Below are positions 25,303-36,492 of a DNA stretch of 64,000 bases, piece by piece. The notes under the pieces were generated by a model that was not told where the DNA came from, searched no databases, and was given only the letters and a program-made list of their open reading frames with translations. Made by a program: the position numbers and the translations under genes. Each line of letters starts with the position of its first letter. The stretch's first letter is position 1. This DNA comes from Leclercia adecarboxylata. GTDB taxonomy: Bacteria > Pseudomonadota > Gammaproteobacteria > Enterobacterales > Enterobacteriaceae. The stretch is from NCBI RefSeq assembly GCF_006874705.1, contig NZ_CP035382.1:2728001-2792000 (forward strand), given 5' to 3'.

Positions 25303-26478
25303 ATGCCTCTGGCGCTACTTGCCCTGACGATCAGTGCCTTCGCAATCGGCACAACCGAGTTTGTAATTGTAGGACTGGTTCCTACGATTGCTGACCAACT
25401 TACCATCTCCCTGCCTTCTGCTGGTTTGCTGGTCTCTATCTATGCCCTCGGCGTGGCGATCGGCGCGCCTGTGCTGACAGCCCTTACAGGCCGCCTGCCG
25501 CGTAAACAGCTGCTGATGGCGTTGATGGTGCTGTTCACCGCCGGCAATATTCTTGCCTGGCAGGCGCCTGATTACACGACCCTGGTGATTGCCCGTCTAC
25601 TGACCGGCCTTGCCCATGGGGTCTTCTTCTCTATCGGCTCGACCATCGCGACAAGTCTGGTGCCAAAAGAGAAAGCCGCCTCAGCCATTGCCATCATGTT
25701 CGGTGGTTTAACCGTGGCGCTGGTTACCGGGGTCCCGCTGGGCACCTTTATCGGTCAGCATTTTGGCTGGCGTGAAACTTTCCTCGCGGTCTCTCTGCTT
25801 GGGGTGATCGCCTTGATCAGTAGTCTGGTGCTGATCCCGTCGAACATTCCGGGGCGTGCGGCAGCGACGCTGCGCGATCAGCTGAAGGTGCTGACCCACC
25901 CCCGTCTGCTGATGATCTATGCCATTACCGCGCTGGGATATGGCGGCGTGTTTACCGCCTTTACCTTCCTCGCGCCAATGATGCAGGATCTGGCCGGGTT
26001 CTCACCGAGTGCGGTCAGCTGGATCCTGCTGGGCTATGGCGTGTCGGTGGCGATCGGCAACATTTGGGGCGGCAAGCTGGCCGATAAGCACGGCGCCGTT
26101 CCGGCACTGAAAATTATCTTTGCCGCACTGGTTGTTCTGCTACTGATCTTCCAGTTCACCGCCTCGATGCAGTATGCCGCGCTGGCGACAGTACTGGTGA
26201 TGGGGATCTTCGCCTTCGGTAACGTACCGGGCCTGCAGGTCTACGTGGTACAGAAAGCCGAGCTGTATACCCCGAATGCCGTGGATGTGGCGTCTGGGTT
26301 GAATATTGCTGCTTTCAACGTGGGCATCGCGCTGGGGTCTATTATTGGCGGACAGACTGTGGAGCACTTCGGTCTGGCACAAACGCCGTGGATTGGGGCG
26401 GTTATCGTTCTCGCGGCATTTCTGTTGATTGGCCTCAGCGGTCGCCTGGATAAGCCCGCTCGTGTGGTGCTGGGATAA
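25303..26478 (+). CDS. MFS drug/metabolite exporter, DHA1 family (AraJ/YdhP-like)
   Basis: 391 residues with 12 predicted membrane helices. The N-terminal IGTTEFVIVGLVPTIA is characteristic of the AraJ / YdhP / SotB branch of DHA1 exporters, and helix 4 carries RLLTGLAHGVFFS. The family exports sugars, purine nucleosides and small drugs; the substrate here cannot be read from sequence. E. coli K-12 lacks a transporter between yafC and yafD, so this gene is extra relative to that genome. Divergent from yafC. Confidence 0.92.
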   Translation: MPLALLALTISAFAIGTTEFVIVGLVPTIADQLTISLPSAGLLVSIYALGVAIGAPVLTALTGRLPRKQLLMALMVLFTAGNILAWQAPDYTTLVIARLLTGLAHGVFFSIGSTIATSLVPKEKAASAIAIMFGGLTVALVTGVPLGTFIGQHFGWRETFLAVSLLGVIALISSLVLIPSNIPGRAAATLRDQLKVLTHPRLLMIYAITALGYGGVFTAFTFLAPMMQDLAGFSPSAVSWILLGYGVSVAIGNIWGGKLADKHGAVPALKIIFAALVVLLLIFQFTASMQYAALATVLVMGIFAFGNVPGLQVYVVQKAELYTPNAVDVASGLNIAAFNVGIALGSIIGGQTVEHFGLAQTPWIGAVIVLAAFLLIGLSGRLDKPARVVLG

Positions 26479-26564
26479 GCCTGGTGTAAGCACTTGCTAA
26501 CAAAACGAAACAGCGGTTTCTCGGTAATTGCGTTGAAAGTGTAAGCTGAAAACCCTATAACATT

Positions 26565-26594
26565 AGAACCCGCTCCTATTTCTGGACGGGTTCT
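26565..26594 (+). terminator. Possible terminator after the MFS gene
   Basis: The 8-bp stem AGAACCCG / CGGGTTCT has a 14-base loop. Only a short T-rich tail follows, so it is a weak candidate. Confidence 0.4.
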
Positions 26595-26602
26595 GTCTAT
26601 AG

Positions 26603-27418
<816 letters not shown>

Positions 27419-27496
27419 AGGTGTGTCAGGTCTGCCGTGGGGCAGGCCTGCGCGGGTGCTGCCCTTTATTTTTCATCAACCGAAGGACAGCAAAAA

Positions 27497-28267
27497 ATGA
27501 CAACACAGTCCCATCATGACAACGTAGAAAAACAGTTTGGCTCCCAGGCGAAGGCCTATCTCACCAGCGCAGTTCACGCATCCGGCCGCGATCTGCAGCG
27601 TCTGGCTGAACGTCTGGCCGACTTCCCCGATGCCAACGTGCTGGATTTAGGCTGCGGGGCGGGCCATGCCAGCTTTGTGGCGGCACAGCAGGTTGCGCAT
27701 GTGACGGCTTACGACTTATCCAGCCAGATGCTGGAGGTGGTCTCTGCGGCCGCCAGTGAGAAGGGACTGGGGAATATCGCCACCCGCCAGGGCTATGCCG
27801 AATCATTACCCTTTGCCGATAGCTCCTTTGATATCGTCATCAGCCGCTACTCGGCGCATCACTGGCACGATGTTGGCCAGGCGTTGCGCGAGGTTAAACG
27901 GGTGCTGAAGCCGGGCGGTCTGGTGATCATCATGGATATTATGTCGCCGGGCCATCCGGTGCGGGATATCTGGTTGCAGACGGTTGAAGCCCTGCGTGAT
28001 ACCTCCCATGTGCGCAATTATTCCAGCGGCGAGTGGTTATCAATGTTTACGGAAGCCGGGCTGATTACGCGCACGTTGCAGACTGACAGGCTGACGCTGG
28101 AGTTCTCGTCGTGGATTGCCCGTATGCGCACGCCTGAGGCGTTAAGCCAGGCGATCAGGCTGTATCAGCAGAGTGCCTCCGCGGAGGTGAAAGCCTACTT
28201 TGAGCTGCAGGAAGAGGGCTCATTCACCAGCGATACGCTCTTCGCTGAAGCCCGGAAGGCGGGATAA
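27497..28267 (+). CDS. yafE: Class I SAM-dependent methyltransferase YafE
   Basis: 256 residues of the UbiE/Methyltransf_11 type. Motif I is VLDLGCGAGHASF near 48-60, and motif IV/post-I segments include SFDIVISRYSAHHW and LKPGGLVIIMD. The start is placed at the ATG preceded by AAGGACAG; an earlier in-frame ATG at 27437 lacks a convincing ribosome site. E. coli K-12 YafE is shorter, so this is the fuller version. The substrate is unknown. Confidence 0.92.
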   Translation: MTTQSHHDNVEKQFGSQAKAYLTSAVHASGRDLQRLAERLADFPDANVLDLGCGAGHASFVAAQQVAHVTAYDLSSQMLEVVSAAASEKGLGNIATRQGYAESLPFADSSFDIVISRYSAHHWHDVGQALREVKRVLKPGGLVIIMDIMSPGHPVRDIWLQTVEALRDTSHVRNYSSGEWLSMFTEAGLITRTLQTDRLTLEFSSWIARMRTPEALSQAIRLYQQSASAEVKAYFELQEEGSFTSDTLFAEARKAG

Positions 28268-28270
28268 AAC

Positions 28271-28303
28271 AAAAAAGGCACCGGGGGAATCGGTGCCTTT
28301 TTT
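28271..28303. terminator. Bidirectional terminator between yafE and mltD
   Basis: The stem GGCACCG / CGGTGCC is flanked by A6 and T6 and serves the two convergent genes. Confidence 0.92.
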
Positions 28304-28320
28304 ACATCTGGTCTCTGAAA

Positions 28321-29688
28321 TCAGGAATCCGGGGTGGCGTTGTTTTTCACAAACAACGTTATCCGATCGCCAGGCTGCAGATTGTCGGTATCGCTGTTCC
28401 AGCGCATCACATCTTTGATGTTCACGCCGTGACGCTTAGCAATACTCGAGAGCGAATCGCCTTTTTGCACGCGATAGGTAATGCTATCGCTGTTATTGGC
28501 GAGACGCTGCGCGCTGTTACCCGCACCAATCGTCAGGTTCTGACCCACTTTCAGAGTAGAGCCGCGCAGCTTGTTCCACTGCTGCAGATCTTTCGTGCTC
28601 ACGCCAAGACGTGATGCAATACCTGAAAGCGTATCGCCTGTACGTACCTGATAGCTACGGCTGTTAACCGGTGAATTATCCGCGATCAGCGTAGACTGAA
28701 CCGCAGCAATTTCACCCGCTGCCAAAGATACCCGTAACTGTTCAGCGTGTTTCTGCGGCACCAGAACGTACTTCGGCCCGCTGTTACCAAGCGTGGAGCC
28801 CTTCACACCTGCGTTGAAGGCTTTCAGTTTGGTGACCGAGATACCTGCCATATCTGCAACCTGTCGCAATTCAACAGGGTTGTTGATACGCACTCTCGCC
28901 AGGGCACGACTCTCGTCCGAGGTCGGCAGCTTCACGCCGTACTGTTGGCTGTTTTTGAATATTTCACTCAAAGCCAGCATTTTTGGTACGTATAATTTGG
29001 TTTCCCGTGGCAGTGGAAGCGACCAAAAGTCGGTAGGTTTACCCCGTGCTTTATTCGCTTTCATTGCCTTCAGTACACGACCCTCACCGCTGTTATACGC
29101 AGCGACAGTCAGCAGCCAGTCACCGTCGAACATCTTGTTCAGACGTTGCATCATGTCGAGTGCTGCAGTCGTCGAAGCGACCACATCACGACGCGCATCG
29201 TAGTTGCGGGTCTGTTTTAAACCATAATTTCGCCCTGTGCTCGGTATGATCTGCCAAAGGCCTGCGGCCTTGGCGCCAGACGTTGCATGTGGGTCAAAAG
29301 CGCTCTCCACTATGGGTAGTAGTACCAGTTCCATGGGCATGTTGCGTTTCTTAACTTGCCCTGCTATCCAGTACATATACGGCTCTGCCCGTAAAGTTAC
29401 ATCGTGGAGATAGCTCTTATTGCTTAAATACTTCTGTTTCTGTTCGCGAATCCGGCTGTTTTCCGGAATTCCCATCTTTAGCTCGTCGCCAATAGAGACC
29501 CACAAGTCTTGATCCTGTGCGAAAGACGTCCCATCGTCTGCCCATCGCGATTGACTTGTAAACTTCCCTGCTTCCCCTTGACCAGCTGCAGAAAGGCTCT
29601 GTGCGTGCTGTTGTACGTTGCCAGTGTTCTGAGACGCCTGGCAACCCACAAGCAGGACAGAGGCGAGTAATATCGCTTTTGCCTTCAT
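28321..29688 (-). CDS. mltD: Membrane-bound lytic murein transglycosylase D
   Basis: Cleaves the MurNAc-GlcNAc bond of peptidoglycan to give 1,6-anhydro products; anchored in the outer membrane. Lipobox LLVGC gives lipidated Cys16. The SLT domain (about 110-260) carries the catalytic Glu in PIVESAFDPHATSG and AAGLWQIIPSTGRNYG. Two LysM domains bind glycan in the C-terminal third (about 343-386 and 402-446). 455 residues against 452 in E. coli. Divided from the following gene gloB by 71 bases on the same strand. Confidence 0.97.
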   Translation of the reverse strand: MKAKAILLASVLLVGCQASQNTGNVQQHAQSLSAAGQGEAGKFTSQSRWADDGTSFAQDQDLWVSIGDELKMGIPENSRIREQKQKYLSNKSYLHDVTLRAEPYMYWIAGQVKKRNMPMELVLLPIVESAFDPHATSGAKAAGLWQIIPSTGRNYGLKQTRNYDARRDVVASTTAALDMMQRLNKMFDGDWLLTVAAYNSGEGRVLKAMKANKARGKPTDFWSLPLPRETKLYVPKMLALSEIFKNSQQYGVKLPTSDESRALARVRINNPVELRQVADMAGISVTKLKAFNAGVKGSTLGNSGPKYVLVPQKHAEQLRVSLAAGEIAAVQSTLIADNSPVNSRSYQVRTGDTLSGIASRLGVSTKDLQQWNKLRGSTLKVGQNLTIGAGNSAQRLANNSDSITYRVQKGDSLSSIAKRHGVNIKDVMRWNSDTDNLQPGDRITLFVKNNATPDS

Positions 29689-29759
29689 GTGTGTGTCAAT
29701 AGTTGCTTAAAAGACGAGCGATGATAACGACGAATATTTGAAAAGGCAACACGCAATTA

Positions 29760-30515
29760 TCAGAAGTTATCTTTCTTCGCCCTTAACCATGCGAAAAACT
29801 CTTCTGGTTGTTGCATATTTGTTTCTTCATTAATTTTGTTAGTTAAATCAATATCATCTGTTCTGAGAAATAAATTAATTTTACGTTCATTTTTCAGAAT
29901 TCCGGGGAGTGTTTTTTGGTTTTTTGCTCGTAACTCATTCACTTTGCGGTAATAATCCTGAATCGCCACATCCTCTGGCAGAACGTGCATTGCAAACTTC
30001 ATATTCGCTAAAGTGTATTCGTGCGCGCAGCAAATGAGGGTATCTTCGGGAAGTGCGTTAATTTTCTGGAAGGACTGGTACATCTGGGCTGGCGTGCCTT
30101 CGAACAGCCTTCCGCAGCCGCCAGAGAACATTGTATCGCCACAGAAAAGATAAGGAAAACTGAAGAACGAGATATGTCCTAAAGTGTGACCGGGTGTGGC
30201 AATTACGGAAAACTCCGACGCGAGAATGAGGATCTTTTCTCCATCTTCGACTACGCGGGTCGCTCCCTTATCTTGTGTCTCTGCGGGGCCATAGACCACA
30301 AGATGCGGAAATTTTGCACAGATTGCCGCTACGCCGCCCACATGGTCGTGGTGATGATGCGTCAGCAGGATCGCTTCTGGTTGCCAGTGGTTTTGCTCAA
30401 TGGCCTTCAGTACCGGCTCTGCCTCGCCAGGATCGACAATAATGCAACGTCCCTCATCATCGGTTAAAACCCAGATGTAATTGTCCTGAAAAGCAGGAAT
30501 ACTGATAAGATTCAT
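29760..30515 (-). CDS. gloB: Hydroxyacylglutathione hydrolase (glyoxalase II)
   Basis: Hydrolyses S-lactoylglutathione to lactate and glutathione, the second step of methylglyoxal detoxification. The metallo-beta-lactamase motif [10 protein letters not shown] near 53-62 binds two metals; further ligands are in [11 protein letters not shown] and CCAHEYT. 251 residues, the E. coli length. Divergent from yafS with only 32 bases between the two start codons. Confidence 0.98.
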   Translation of the reverse strand: MNLISIPAFQDNYIWVLTDDEGRCIIVDPGEAEPVLKAIEQNHWQPEAILLTHHHHDHVGGVAAICAKFPHLVVYGPAETQDKGATRVVEDGEKILILASEFSVIATPGHTLGHISFFSFPYLFCGDTMFSGGCGRLFEGTPAQMYQSFQKINALPEDTLICCAHEYTLANMKFAMHVLPEDVAIQDYYRKVNELRAKNQKTLPGILKNERKINLFLRTDDIDLTNKINEETNMQQPEEFFAWLRAKKDNF

Positions 30516-30547
30516 ACATTACCTCTCATAGCGTGGCGGGTGTTTTG

Positions 30548-31264
30548 ATGAAACCGGCAAGGATACCTCAGATTGTCTCAGCACCTGCACATTGGGCGGA
30601 ATTGCCCTGGGGTGAATACTATCGCGAAGCGCTTGAGCAGCAGCTTAAGCCCTGGTTTGCGAAAATGTATGGTTTTCACCTGCTTAAGATTGGCAATCTG
30701 AGCGCAGAAATCAACTCTGAAAGCTGCGCGATTTCACATCAGGTCAACGTTTCGCTGGGGGGCGAGCCGGTTCAGGTGAAGGCCAATCCGCTGCATCTGC
30801 CGTTTGCGGAAAAATCTGTCGATGCCTGCCTGCTGGCGCATGCGCTGCCCTGGTGCGACGATCCGCACCGGTTACTGCGCGAAGCAGACCGGGTGCTGAT
30901 TGACGATGGCTGGCTGGTGATCAGCGGATTTAACCCGATGAGTCTGATGGGCTTACGCAAGCTGGTGCCGGTGCTGCGCCGTACCCCGCCGTACAACAGC
31001 CGGATGTTCACCCTGATGCGCCAGCTGGACTGGCTATCGCTGCTCAACTTTGAGGTGATGCACCATAGCGGTTTTCAGGTCTTACCCTGGACGCGGCAGG
31101 GCGGGAAGATGCTCACCACCCATTTCCCGGCGCTGGGCTGTATGCAGCTGATTGTGGCGCGCAAGCGAACCATCCCCCTGACGCTCAATCCCATGAAGCA
31201 AAGCAAGGCGAAAACGCGTTTGCGTGCCGCCGTCGGCGCCACGCGACAATACCGTAAGCCCTGA
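30548..31264 (+). CDS. yafS: Methyltransferase-like protein YafS
   Basis: 238 residues resembling class I SAM methyltransferases in the second half (LPFAEKSVDACLLAHALPW and DDGWLVISGFNP), but the usual glycine-rich SAM motif I is not evident. The start is at the ATG giving MKPARIPQ, which matches E. coli YafS; a GTG five codons earlier (30533) is possible. Function unknown. The stop codon abuts the end of convergent rnhA. Confidence 0.92.
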   Translation: MKPARIPQIVSAPAHWAELPWGEYYREALEQQLKPWFAKMYGFHLLKIGNLSAEINSESCAISHQVNVSLGGEPVQVKANPLHLPFAEKSVDACLLAHALPWCDDPHRLLREADRVLIDDGWLVISGFNPMSLMGLRKLVPVLRRTPPYNSRMFTLMRQLDWLSLLNFEVMHHSGFQVLPWTRQGGKMLTTHFPALGCMQLIVARKRTIPLTLNPMKQSKAKTRLRAAVGATRQYRKP

Positions 31265-31732
31265 TCAAGCTTCTGGTTTATACCCTACGTCTTCATGCTG
31301 CGGATTCATGGCGGCAGCACGGGCCAGCTCGTCGCAACGTTCGTTCTCGGGATGTCCGGCGTGGCCTTTCACCCACTCCCACTGGATTTTGTGCTGGCTG
31401 AGCGCCGCATCCAGGCGCTGCCAGAGATCGACATTCTTCACCGGTTTTTTATCTGCTGTTTTCCAGCCCCGTTTTTTCCAGTTATGGATCCACTGGGTGA
31501 TCCCCTGACGCACATACTGGCTGTCGGTGCTCAGCACAATATCGCAATGCTCTTTCAGCGCCTCGAGAGCCACAATCGCGGCCATCAACTCCATACGGTT
31601 GTTGGTGGTGAGGCGATAGCCTTCATTAAAGGTTTTTTCATGTTCGCGATAACGCAAAATCGCACCGTAGCCCCCCGGGCCCGGGTTGCCGAGGCACGAT
31701 CCGTCGGTGTAAATCTCTACCTGTTTACGCAT
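31265..31732 (-). CDS. rnhA: Ribonuclease HI
   Basis: Degrades RNA in RNA-DNA hybrids. With this start the protein is 155 residues as in E. coli, and the catalytic carboxylates align: Asp10 in [15 protein letters not shown], the Glu in NNRMELMA, Asp in LSTDSQYV and the late Asp in ERCDELAR. An ATG four codons upstream (31744) is equally placed after an AGG and cannot be excluded. Divergent from dnaQ, the classic rnhA/dnaQ arrangement with promoters in the 145-base gap. Confidence 0.97.
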   Translation of the reverse strand: MRKQVEIYTDGSCLGNPGPGGYGAILRYREHEKTFNEGYRLTTNNRMELMAAIVALEALKEHCDIVLSTDSQYVRQGITQWIHNWKKRGWKTADKKPVKNVDLWQRLDAALSQHKIQWEWVKGHAGHPENERCDELARAAAMNPQHEDVGYKPEA

Positions 31733-31877
31733 CCTGGCAGACATCCTGTAATCAAAACGGTAAGTCTGACATAAATGTTTGCCATCAGCACTGCAAAATC
31801 AAGTCAGTGCGAATTAGCCTTTGAACGCCTGGTCAGGTTGTTTACAATGTCGCCGTTGAACAGAGCAGGTTTTCAGA

Positions 31878-32621
31878 ATGAGTATTGCAGACACACATAA
31901 CGCCGACAGGATCATCGTCCTCGATACCGAAACCACGGGTATGAACCAGATCGGTGCTCACTATGAAGGGCACAAGATCATCGAGATCGGTGCGGTAGAG
32001 GTGATCAACCGCCGTCTTACCGGCAATAACTTCCACGTCTACCTGAAGCCAGACCGGCTGGTGGACCCGGAAGCTTTTGGCGTTCACGGTATCGCAGATG
32101 AATTCTTGCTGGATAAACCCACCTTTGCCGACGTCGCCGATGAATTCATCGACTACATCAAAGGCGGCGAGCTGGTCATTCATAACGCCTCGTTTGATAT
32201 TGGCTTTATGGACTATGAATTCAGCAAGCTCAACCGCGGCCTGCCGAAAACCGACACCTTCTGTAAAGTCACCGACAGTCTGGCGATGGCGAGGAGGATG
32301 TTCCCCGGCAAGCGTAACAGCCTCGATGCGTTGTGCTCGCGCTATGAAATAGATAACAGCAAACGAACGCTGCACGGGGCGTTGCTCGATGCCCAGATCC
32401 TGGCCGATGTCTATCTGATCATGACGGGTGGCCAGACAGCCCTAGCCTTCAACGCCGATAACGATTCGCAGCAGCAGTCCGGAGAGAGCGAAATCCAGCG
32501 CATTATTCGTCAGTCCAGCGCGTTGCGCGTCATTCTCGCCAGCGATGAAGAGTTACTGGCACATGAATCGCGCCTGGATCTGGTGCAGAAGAAGGGCGGA
32601 AGCTGCCTCTGGCGCGGTTAA
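31878..32621 (+). CDS. dnaQ: DNA polymerase III epsilon subunit (3'-5' proofreading exonuclease)
   Basis: Proofreading subunit of the polymerase III core, binding DnaE (encoded at 0.4-3.8 kb). The DEDDh exonuclease motifs are ExoI LDTETTG (Asp16, Glu18), ExoII HNASFDIGFMD, and ExoIII with HGALLDAQILAD. The C-terminal tail (about 200-247) contains the alpha-binding part. 247 residues against 243 in E. coli, the extra ones at the N-terminus. Confidence 0.98.
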   Translation: MSIADTHNADRIIVLDTETTGMNQIGAHYEGHKIIEIGAVEVINRRLTGNNFHVYLKPDRLVDPEAFGVHGIADEFLLDKPTFADVADEFIDYIKGGELVIHNASFDIGFMDYEFSKLNRGLPKTDTFCKVTDSLAMARRMFPGKRNSLDALCSRYEIDNSKRTLHGALLDAQILADVYLIMTGGQTALAFNADNDSQQQSGESEIQRIIRQSSALRVILASDEELLAHESRLDLVQKKGGSCLWRG

Positions 32622-32696
32622 ATGCGGCGGAAATGCTGGTAAAATGACCGTTTGGATCGTTTTTGCAGCAAACGATTCAAAAGCAGAGAAAAAGCA

Positions 32697-32725
32697 TTGA
32701 CGGGATCGGAGGCAAAACGTAATAT
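32697..32725 (+). promoter_or_regulatory. Promoter of the second tRNA-Asp gene
   Basis: -35 TTGACG and -10 TAATAT with a 17-base spacer, followed by the GC-rich CTGCCTCG discriminator typical of stringently controlled tRNA genes; about 27 bases before the mature tRNA. Confidence 0.85.
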
Positions 32726-32751
32726 CTGCCTCGTTCCCAAGGGAACACAGC

Positions 32752-32828
32752 GGAGCGGTAGTTCAGTCGGTTAGAATACCTGCCTGTCACGCAGGGGGTC
32801 GCGGGTTCGAGTCCCGTCCGTTCCGCCA
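32752..32828 (+). tRNA. aspV: tRNA-Asp (GTC)
   Basis: 77 bases, anticodon GTC, identical to the copy at 23218-23294; flanks differ. Located between dnaQ and yafV as in E. coli. Confidence 0.98.
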
Positions 32829-32835
32829 CTATTCA

Positions 32836-32868
32836 GAAGGCCTGAATCAGCAATGATTCAGGCCTTTC
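32836..32868 (+). terminator. Terminator after tRNA-Asp
   Basis: A long perfect stem GAAGGCCTGAATCA / TGATTCAGGCCTTTC with a 4-base loop. The T-tract is short (TTTCTC). Confidence 0.78.
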
Positions 32869-32929
32869 TCATTTTGTCGCGCTGCTGATTTGTCCGGGCA
32901 GGCAAGCTCTGCTGCCGCCCGGCAGATGT

Positions 32930-33700
32930 TTAGTTAATGCTAAACGGATCCGCATCCTGCCATGCAGGAAACTTCTCCCGATACTCTCTCAGTGCCGTCA
33001 GCGACAGCTCGGCGTCAATGCGCGTCGCATGGTGCGGCTCTGCGGTGGCGATGATTTCGCCCTGCGGATTAATCACCCGGCTGTCGCCACGATAGTGATG
33101 ACCATTGCCGTCGGTACCGACCCGGTTGCAGCCTGCCACATAGGCCTGGTTCTCAATCGCCCGTGCCGTCAGCAGCGCCTGCCAGTGGAGCGAGCGTGGG
33201 GCCGGCCAGTTAGCGACATACAGCGCCAGGTCATAATCGTTACGATTACGCGACCACACCGGGAAGCGCAGGTCGTAACAGACTAACGGCAGAATGCGCC
33301 AGCCGCGCCACTCAAACACCAGCCGCTCGTTACCCGCTTCATAGTGCTGATGCTCATCCGCCATGCGGAACAGGTGGCGCTTATCATAGAAATGCACCTT
33401 GCCCTCGGGCTCAACCAGCAGAAAACGGTTAACCGGCCCGCGTTCGGTCTGTAGCGCGGCGCTGCCAGCGATTAACGCCTGGGTTTGCTGGGCTCTGGCC
33501 TGCATCCAGGCGACCACATCCTCCTGTGGCAGGGACTGTTTTGCCGCTTCCATGGCAAACCCGGTGGTGAACATTTCCGGCAGGATAATGATATCGCGCC
33601 CGGCGATCCCTTCCAGCTGACGATCAAAATGGCGCAGGTTGGCGGGGCCATCCATCCACACCAGCGGTTGTTGCAAAAGCGTAATCTTCAAACCAGGCAC
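32930..33700 (-). CDS. yafV: Omega-amidase / nitrilase-superfamily hydrolase YafV
   Basis: Hydrolyses the omega-amide of ketoglutaramate-type compounds. The Glu-Lys-Cys triad is seen in LPEMFT, YDKRHLF and VCYDLRFP, with ENQAYVAGCNRVG near 185. The start is GTG at 33700, preceded by GAGGAGT and giving the 256-residue form known from E. coli; ATG starts further upstream lack a ribosome site. It follows fadE on the same strand, separated from it by a terminator. Confidence 0.94.
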   Translation of the reverse strand: MPGLKITLLQQPLVWMDGPANLRHFDRQLEGIAGRDIIILPEMFTTGFAMEAAKQSLPQEDVVAWMQARAQQTQALIAGSAALQTERGPVNRFLLVEPEGKVHFYDKRHLFRMADEHQHYEAGNERLVFEWRGWRILPLVCYDLRFPVWSRNRNDYDLALYVANWPAPRSLHWQALLTARAIENQAYVAGCNRVGTDGNGHHYRGDSRVINPQGEIIATAEPHHATRIDAELSLTALREYREKFPAWQDADPFSIN

Positions 33701-33764
33701 AGTAAGACTCCTCGAAGAACCACATTTTGACACTGTAGCACGACAATCAGAGAAACGGGTGGCA

Positions 33765-33791
33765 ATAAAAAACCCCGCACCAGGCGGGGTT
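33765..33791 (-). terminator. Terminator of fadE
   Basis: Read on the reverse strand, the stem AACCCCGC / GCGGGGTT with a 5-base loop runs into a T6 stretch. It lies just after the fadE stop. Confidence 0.88.
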
Positions 33792-33809
33792 GTTTAGCCC
33801 TGAAACGGA

Positions 33810-36254
33810 TTATGCGGCTTCAGGTTTACGTACGATCTCTGTCAGCTTTACCGGCTGCGTCGCCAGCTCTTCCGGGTCGAAATCATCGACGTTGATACTG
33901 CGCAGACGGCTCTCTTCGGCTTTGATCAGCAGAGCGGCTTCATCCTTGCCGATGATACCGCCAGCCAGGGCCTGTTTCGCCAGCTCATCCAGGCGGGTGA
34001 ACGGCAGGTTTTTGCCCAGCTGTTTGCAGATCTTCTGATGAATCGGATCGGCCGCCATTACATCCAGCAGCGCCTCTTCCAGCAGACCGACCGGGTTATG
34101 CTCGGTTGGGGCCAGATACTGACCGCGACCGATACGGGAGCGGGTTGCACTCGGTACCTGCAGGATCTTCGCCACTTTATGATCCAGCTTATCGGACGGC
34201 GCCAGATAGTGACGACCGGTCGGGAAGATGACCACGCGCAGGGCGCCTGCGACAAAGCGGTTCGGGAAGTTCACCAGCAGATCGTCGATGGCCTGTTCAG
34301 CCTGATACAGCGCATCCTGCACGCCCCAGTGCACCAGCGGCAGATCCGCTTCATGACGGCCTTCATCGTCGTAGCGTTTCAGTACCGCCGAGGCGAGGAA
34401 GATCTGGCTCAGCACATCACCCAGACGCGCAGAGATACGTTCCCGGCGCTTCAGGCTACCGCCCAGCACCGCCATCGATACGTCGGAGAGCAGCGCAAGG
34501 TTAGCACTCAGACGGTTCAGGTGCTGGTAGTAACGACGGGTTGCATCGCCGGTTGGCGTGGCGCTGGTCAGGCCGCGGGTCAGGCCCAGCCAGAAGCTGC
34601 GCACTTTGTTGCTGCCGACGTGCCCGATGTGTTTAAACAGCAGCTTATCGAAGGCATCCACGTCGTTGTTCTGCGCGGCCGCCATCTCCTCCAGTACGTA
34701 TGGATGACAGCGGATCGCGCCCTGACCGAAGATCATCATGCTGCGGGTCAGAATGTTGGCCCCTTCCACAGTGATGGCAATAGGTGCGCCCTGATAGCCG
34801 CGCGCCAGGAAGTTGCCTTCGCCGAGCATAATGCCTTTCCCGCCGGCGATATCCATCGCGTCGATGATCGACTGCTGCGCGCGGTGGGTACAGTGGTACT
34901 TCACGATGGCGGAGAGCACGGCCGGTTTTTCACCCAGCATAATGCCGTAGGTAATTAAGGAAGCGGCCGCATCCATCACGTAGGCGTTGCCTGCGATACG
35001 CGCCAGCGGCTCTTCAATCCCTTCCATCTTGCCGATAGAGATTTTGAACTGACGGCGGATATGGGCGTAAGCACCAATCCCCATCGCCACGGATTTCAGA
35101 CCACCGGTTGAGTTCGACGGCAGGGTGATGCCGCGGCCAACGGACAGACATTCCACCAGCATACGCCAGCCCTGACCGGCCATTTTCGGGCCGCCGATGA
35201 TGTAATCAATCGGGACAAAGATATCCTGACCGCGGGTCGGGCCGTTCTGGAACGGTACGTTCAGCGGGAAGTGACGACGACCAATTTCCACACCTGGGGT
35301 AGAGGTAGGGATCAGCGCACAGGTAATACCCAGATCTTCTTCACCCCCTAACAGCTTGTTCGGATCGGAGAGTTTAAAGGCCAGGCCCAGTACGGTAGCG
35401 ATTGGCGCCAGCGTAATGTAGCGTTTGTTCCAGGTCAGGCGCATGCCCAGCACCTGCTCACCCTGCCACTCGCCCATGCAGACCACGCCGGTATCCGGAA
35501 TGGCACCCGCATCAGAACCCGCTTCCGGGCTGGTCAGTGCGAAGCACGGAATTTCCAGACCGCGTGCCAGACGCGGCAGGTAGTGATCTTTTTGCTCTTC
35601 AGTACCGTAATGTTGCAGCAGTTCACCCGGGCCTAAGGAGTTAGGCACGCCGACGGTGATCGCCAGGATCCCGGAGACACCGGACAGTTTTTGCAGTACG
35701 CGAGCCTGAGCATATGCAGAGAACTCGAGGCCGCCGTACTCTTTCTTGATGATCATCGCGAAGAAGCGATGCTCTTTTAAAAATGCCCACAGTTCAGGGG
35801 GCAGATCGGCCATCTCATGGGTGATCTGGAAATCATTCGCCATCCGGCAGGCTTCTTCCACCGGACCATCGATAAACGCCTGCTCTTCCGCAGTGAGGCG
35901 CGGCTGCGGATAGTTATGCAGCTTTTTCCAGTCTGGTCTGCCCTGGAACAGGTCGCCTTCCCACCAGGTGGTACCGGCATCAATCGCCTCTTTTTCGGTG
36001 CGCGACATCGGTGGCATGACCTTACGGAAGCCACGGAATACCGGAGCCGAAATCAGTGATTTACGCATGGAGCGGACGTTGAATGGCACCAGAATAATCG
36101 CCAGCGGGACCAGCACCCAGGTGGTCCAGATGCCGGTGACGCCAAGCGCCGCGGTCCAGGCCAGTAAGATAAAGCTGCTCAGTAGTAAGCTGACCCGGTG
36201 ATAGAACAACACCCCGAGCAGAACAACGGATAAGAGAATACTTAAAATCATCAT
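33810..36254 (-). CDS. fadE: Acyl-CoA dehydrogenase FadE
   Basis: FAD enzyme for the first step of aerobic fatty-acid beta-oxidation. 814 residues, the E. coli length. Two hydrophobic segments at the N-terminus (about 3-50) suggest membrane association. The core acyl-CoA dehydrogenase domain includes [20 protein letters not shown] near 240 and [16 protein letters not shown] near 375. The C-terminal third is the DUF1974 extension of bacterial FadE. A FadR operator lies just upstream. Confidence 0.97.
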   Translation of the reverse strand: MMILSILLSVVLLGVLFYHRVSLLLSSFILLAWTAALGVTGIWTTWVLVPLAIILVPFNVRSMRKSLISAPVFRGFRKVMPPMSRTEKEAIDAGTTWWEGDLFQGRPDWKKLHNYPQPRLTAEEQAFIDGPVEEACRMANDFQITHEMADLPPELWAFLKEHRFFAMIIKKEYGGLEFSAYAQARVLQKLSGVSGILAITVGVPNSLGPGELLQHYGTEEQKDHYLPRLARGLEIPCFALTSPEAGSDAGAIPDTGVVCMGEWQGEQVLGMRLTWNKRYITLAPIATVLGLAFKLSDPNKLLGGEEDLGITCALIPTSTPGVEIGRRHFPLNVPFQNGPTRGQDIFVPIDYIIGGPKMAGQGWRMLVECLSVGRGITLPSNSTGGLKSVAMGIGAYAHIRRQFKISIGKMEGIEEPLARIAGNAYVMDAAASLITYGIMLGEKPAVLSAIVKYHCTHRAQQSIIDAMDIAGGKGIMLGEGNFLARGYQGAPIAITVEGANILTRSMMIFGQGAIRCHPYVLEEMAAAQNNDVDAFDKLLFKHIGHVGSNKVRSFWLGLTRGLTSATPTGDATRRYYQHLNRLSANLALLSDVSMAVLGGSLKRRERISARLGDVLSQIFLASAVLKRYDDEGRHEADLPLVHWGVQDALYQAEQAIDDLLVNFPNRFVAGALRVVIFPTGRHYLAPSDKLDHKVAKILQVPSATRSRIGRGQYLAPTEHNPVGLLEEALLDVMAADPIHQKICKQLGKNLPFTRLDELAKQALAGGIIGKDEAALLIKAEESRLRSINVDDFDPEELATQPVKLTEIVRKPEAA

Positions 36255-36276
36255 AAAGAAATGCTCCCTGTCTTGT

Positions 36277-36293
36277 AGGAGGTCTGACCACTT
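36277..36293 (-). promoter_or_regulatory. FadR operator upstream of fadE
   Basis: On the reverse strand AAGTGGTCAGACCTCCT keeps the TGGTCNGACC core of the FadR consensus. It lies 23 bases before the fadE start, consistent with repression lifted by long-chain acyl-CoA. Confidence 0.78.
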
Positions 36294-36492
36294 GTGATGA
36301 TATGGTTGTAGTGGATGTTATTTCTTTTAGCAATGCATTCACAAAATAATTACAACCTGGTTCACATTGTTCATGTTTTACGCGGCACAAAAAAGCAAAA
36401 CGCCCGTCGATTCATGCGGCTTTAGCTTCTCGCTTTTACCGCTATCCGGTAAACTTGCTCTGTTATTTCATCAATACTGAAGGATTATCCTC

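Noticed and set aside
34038..34958. 306-codon frame opposite fadE
   Set aside because: Antisense shadow; fadE is complete and matches its family over its whole length.
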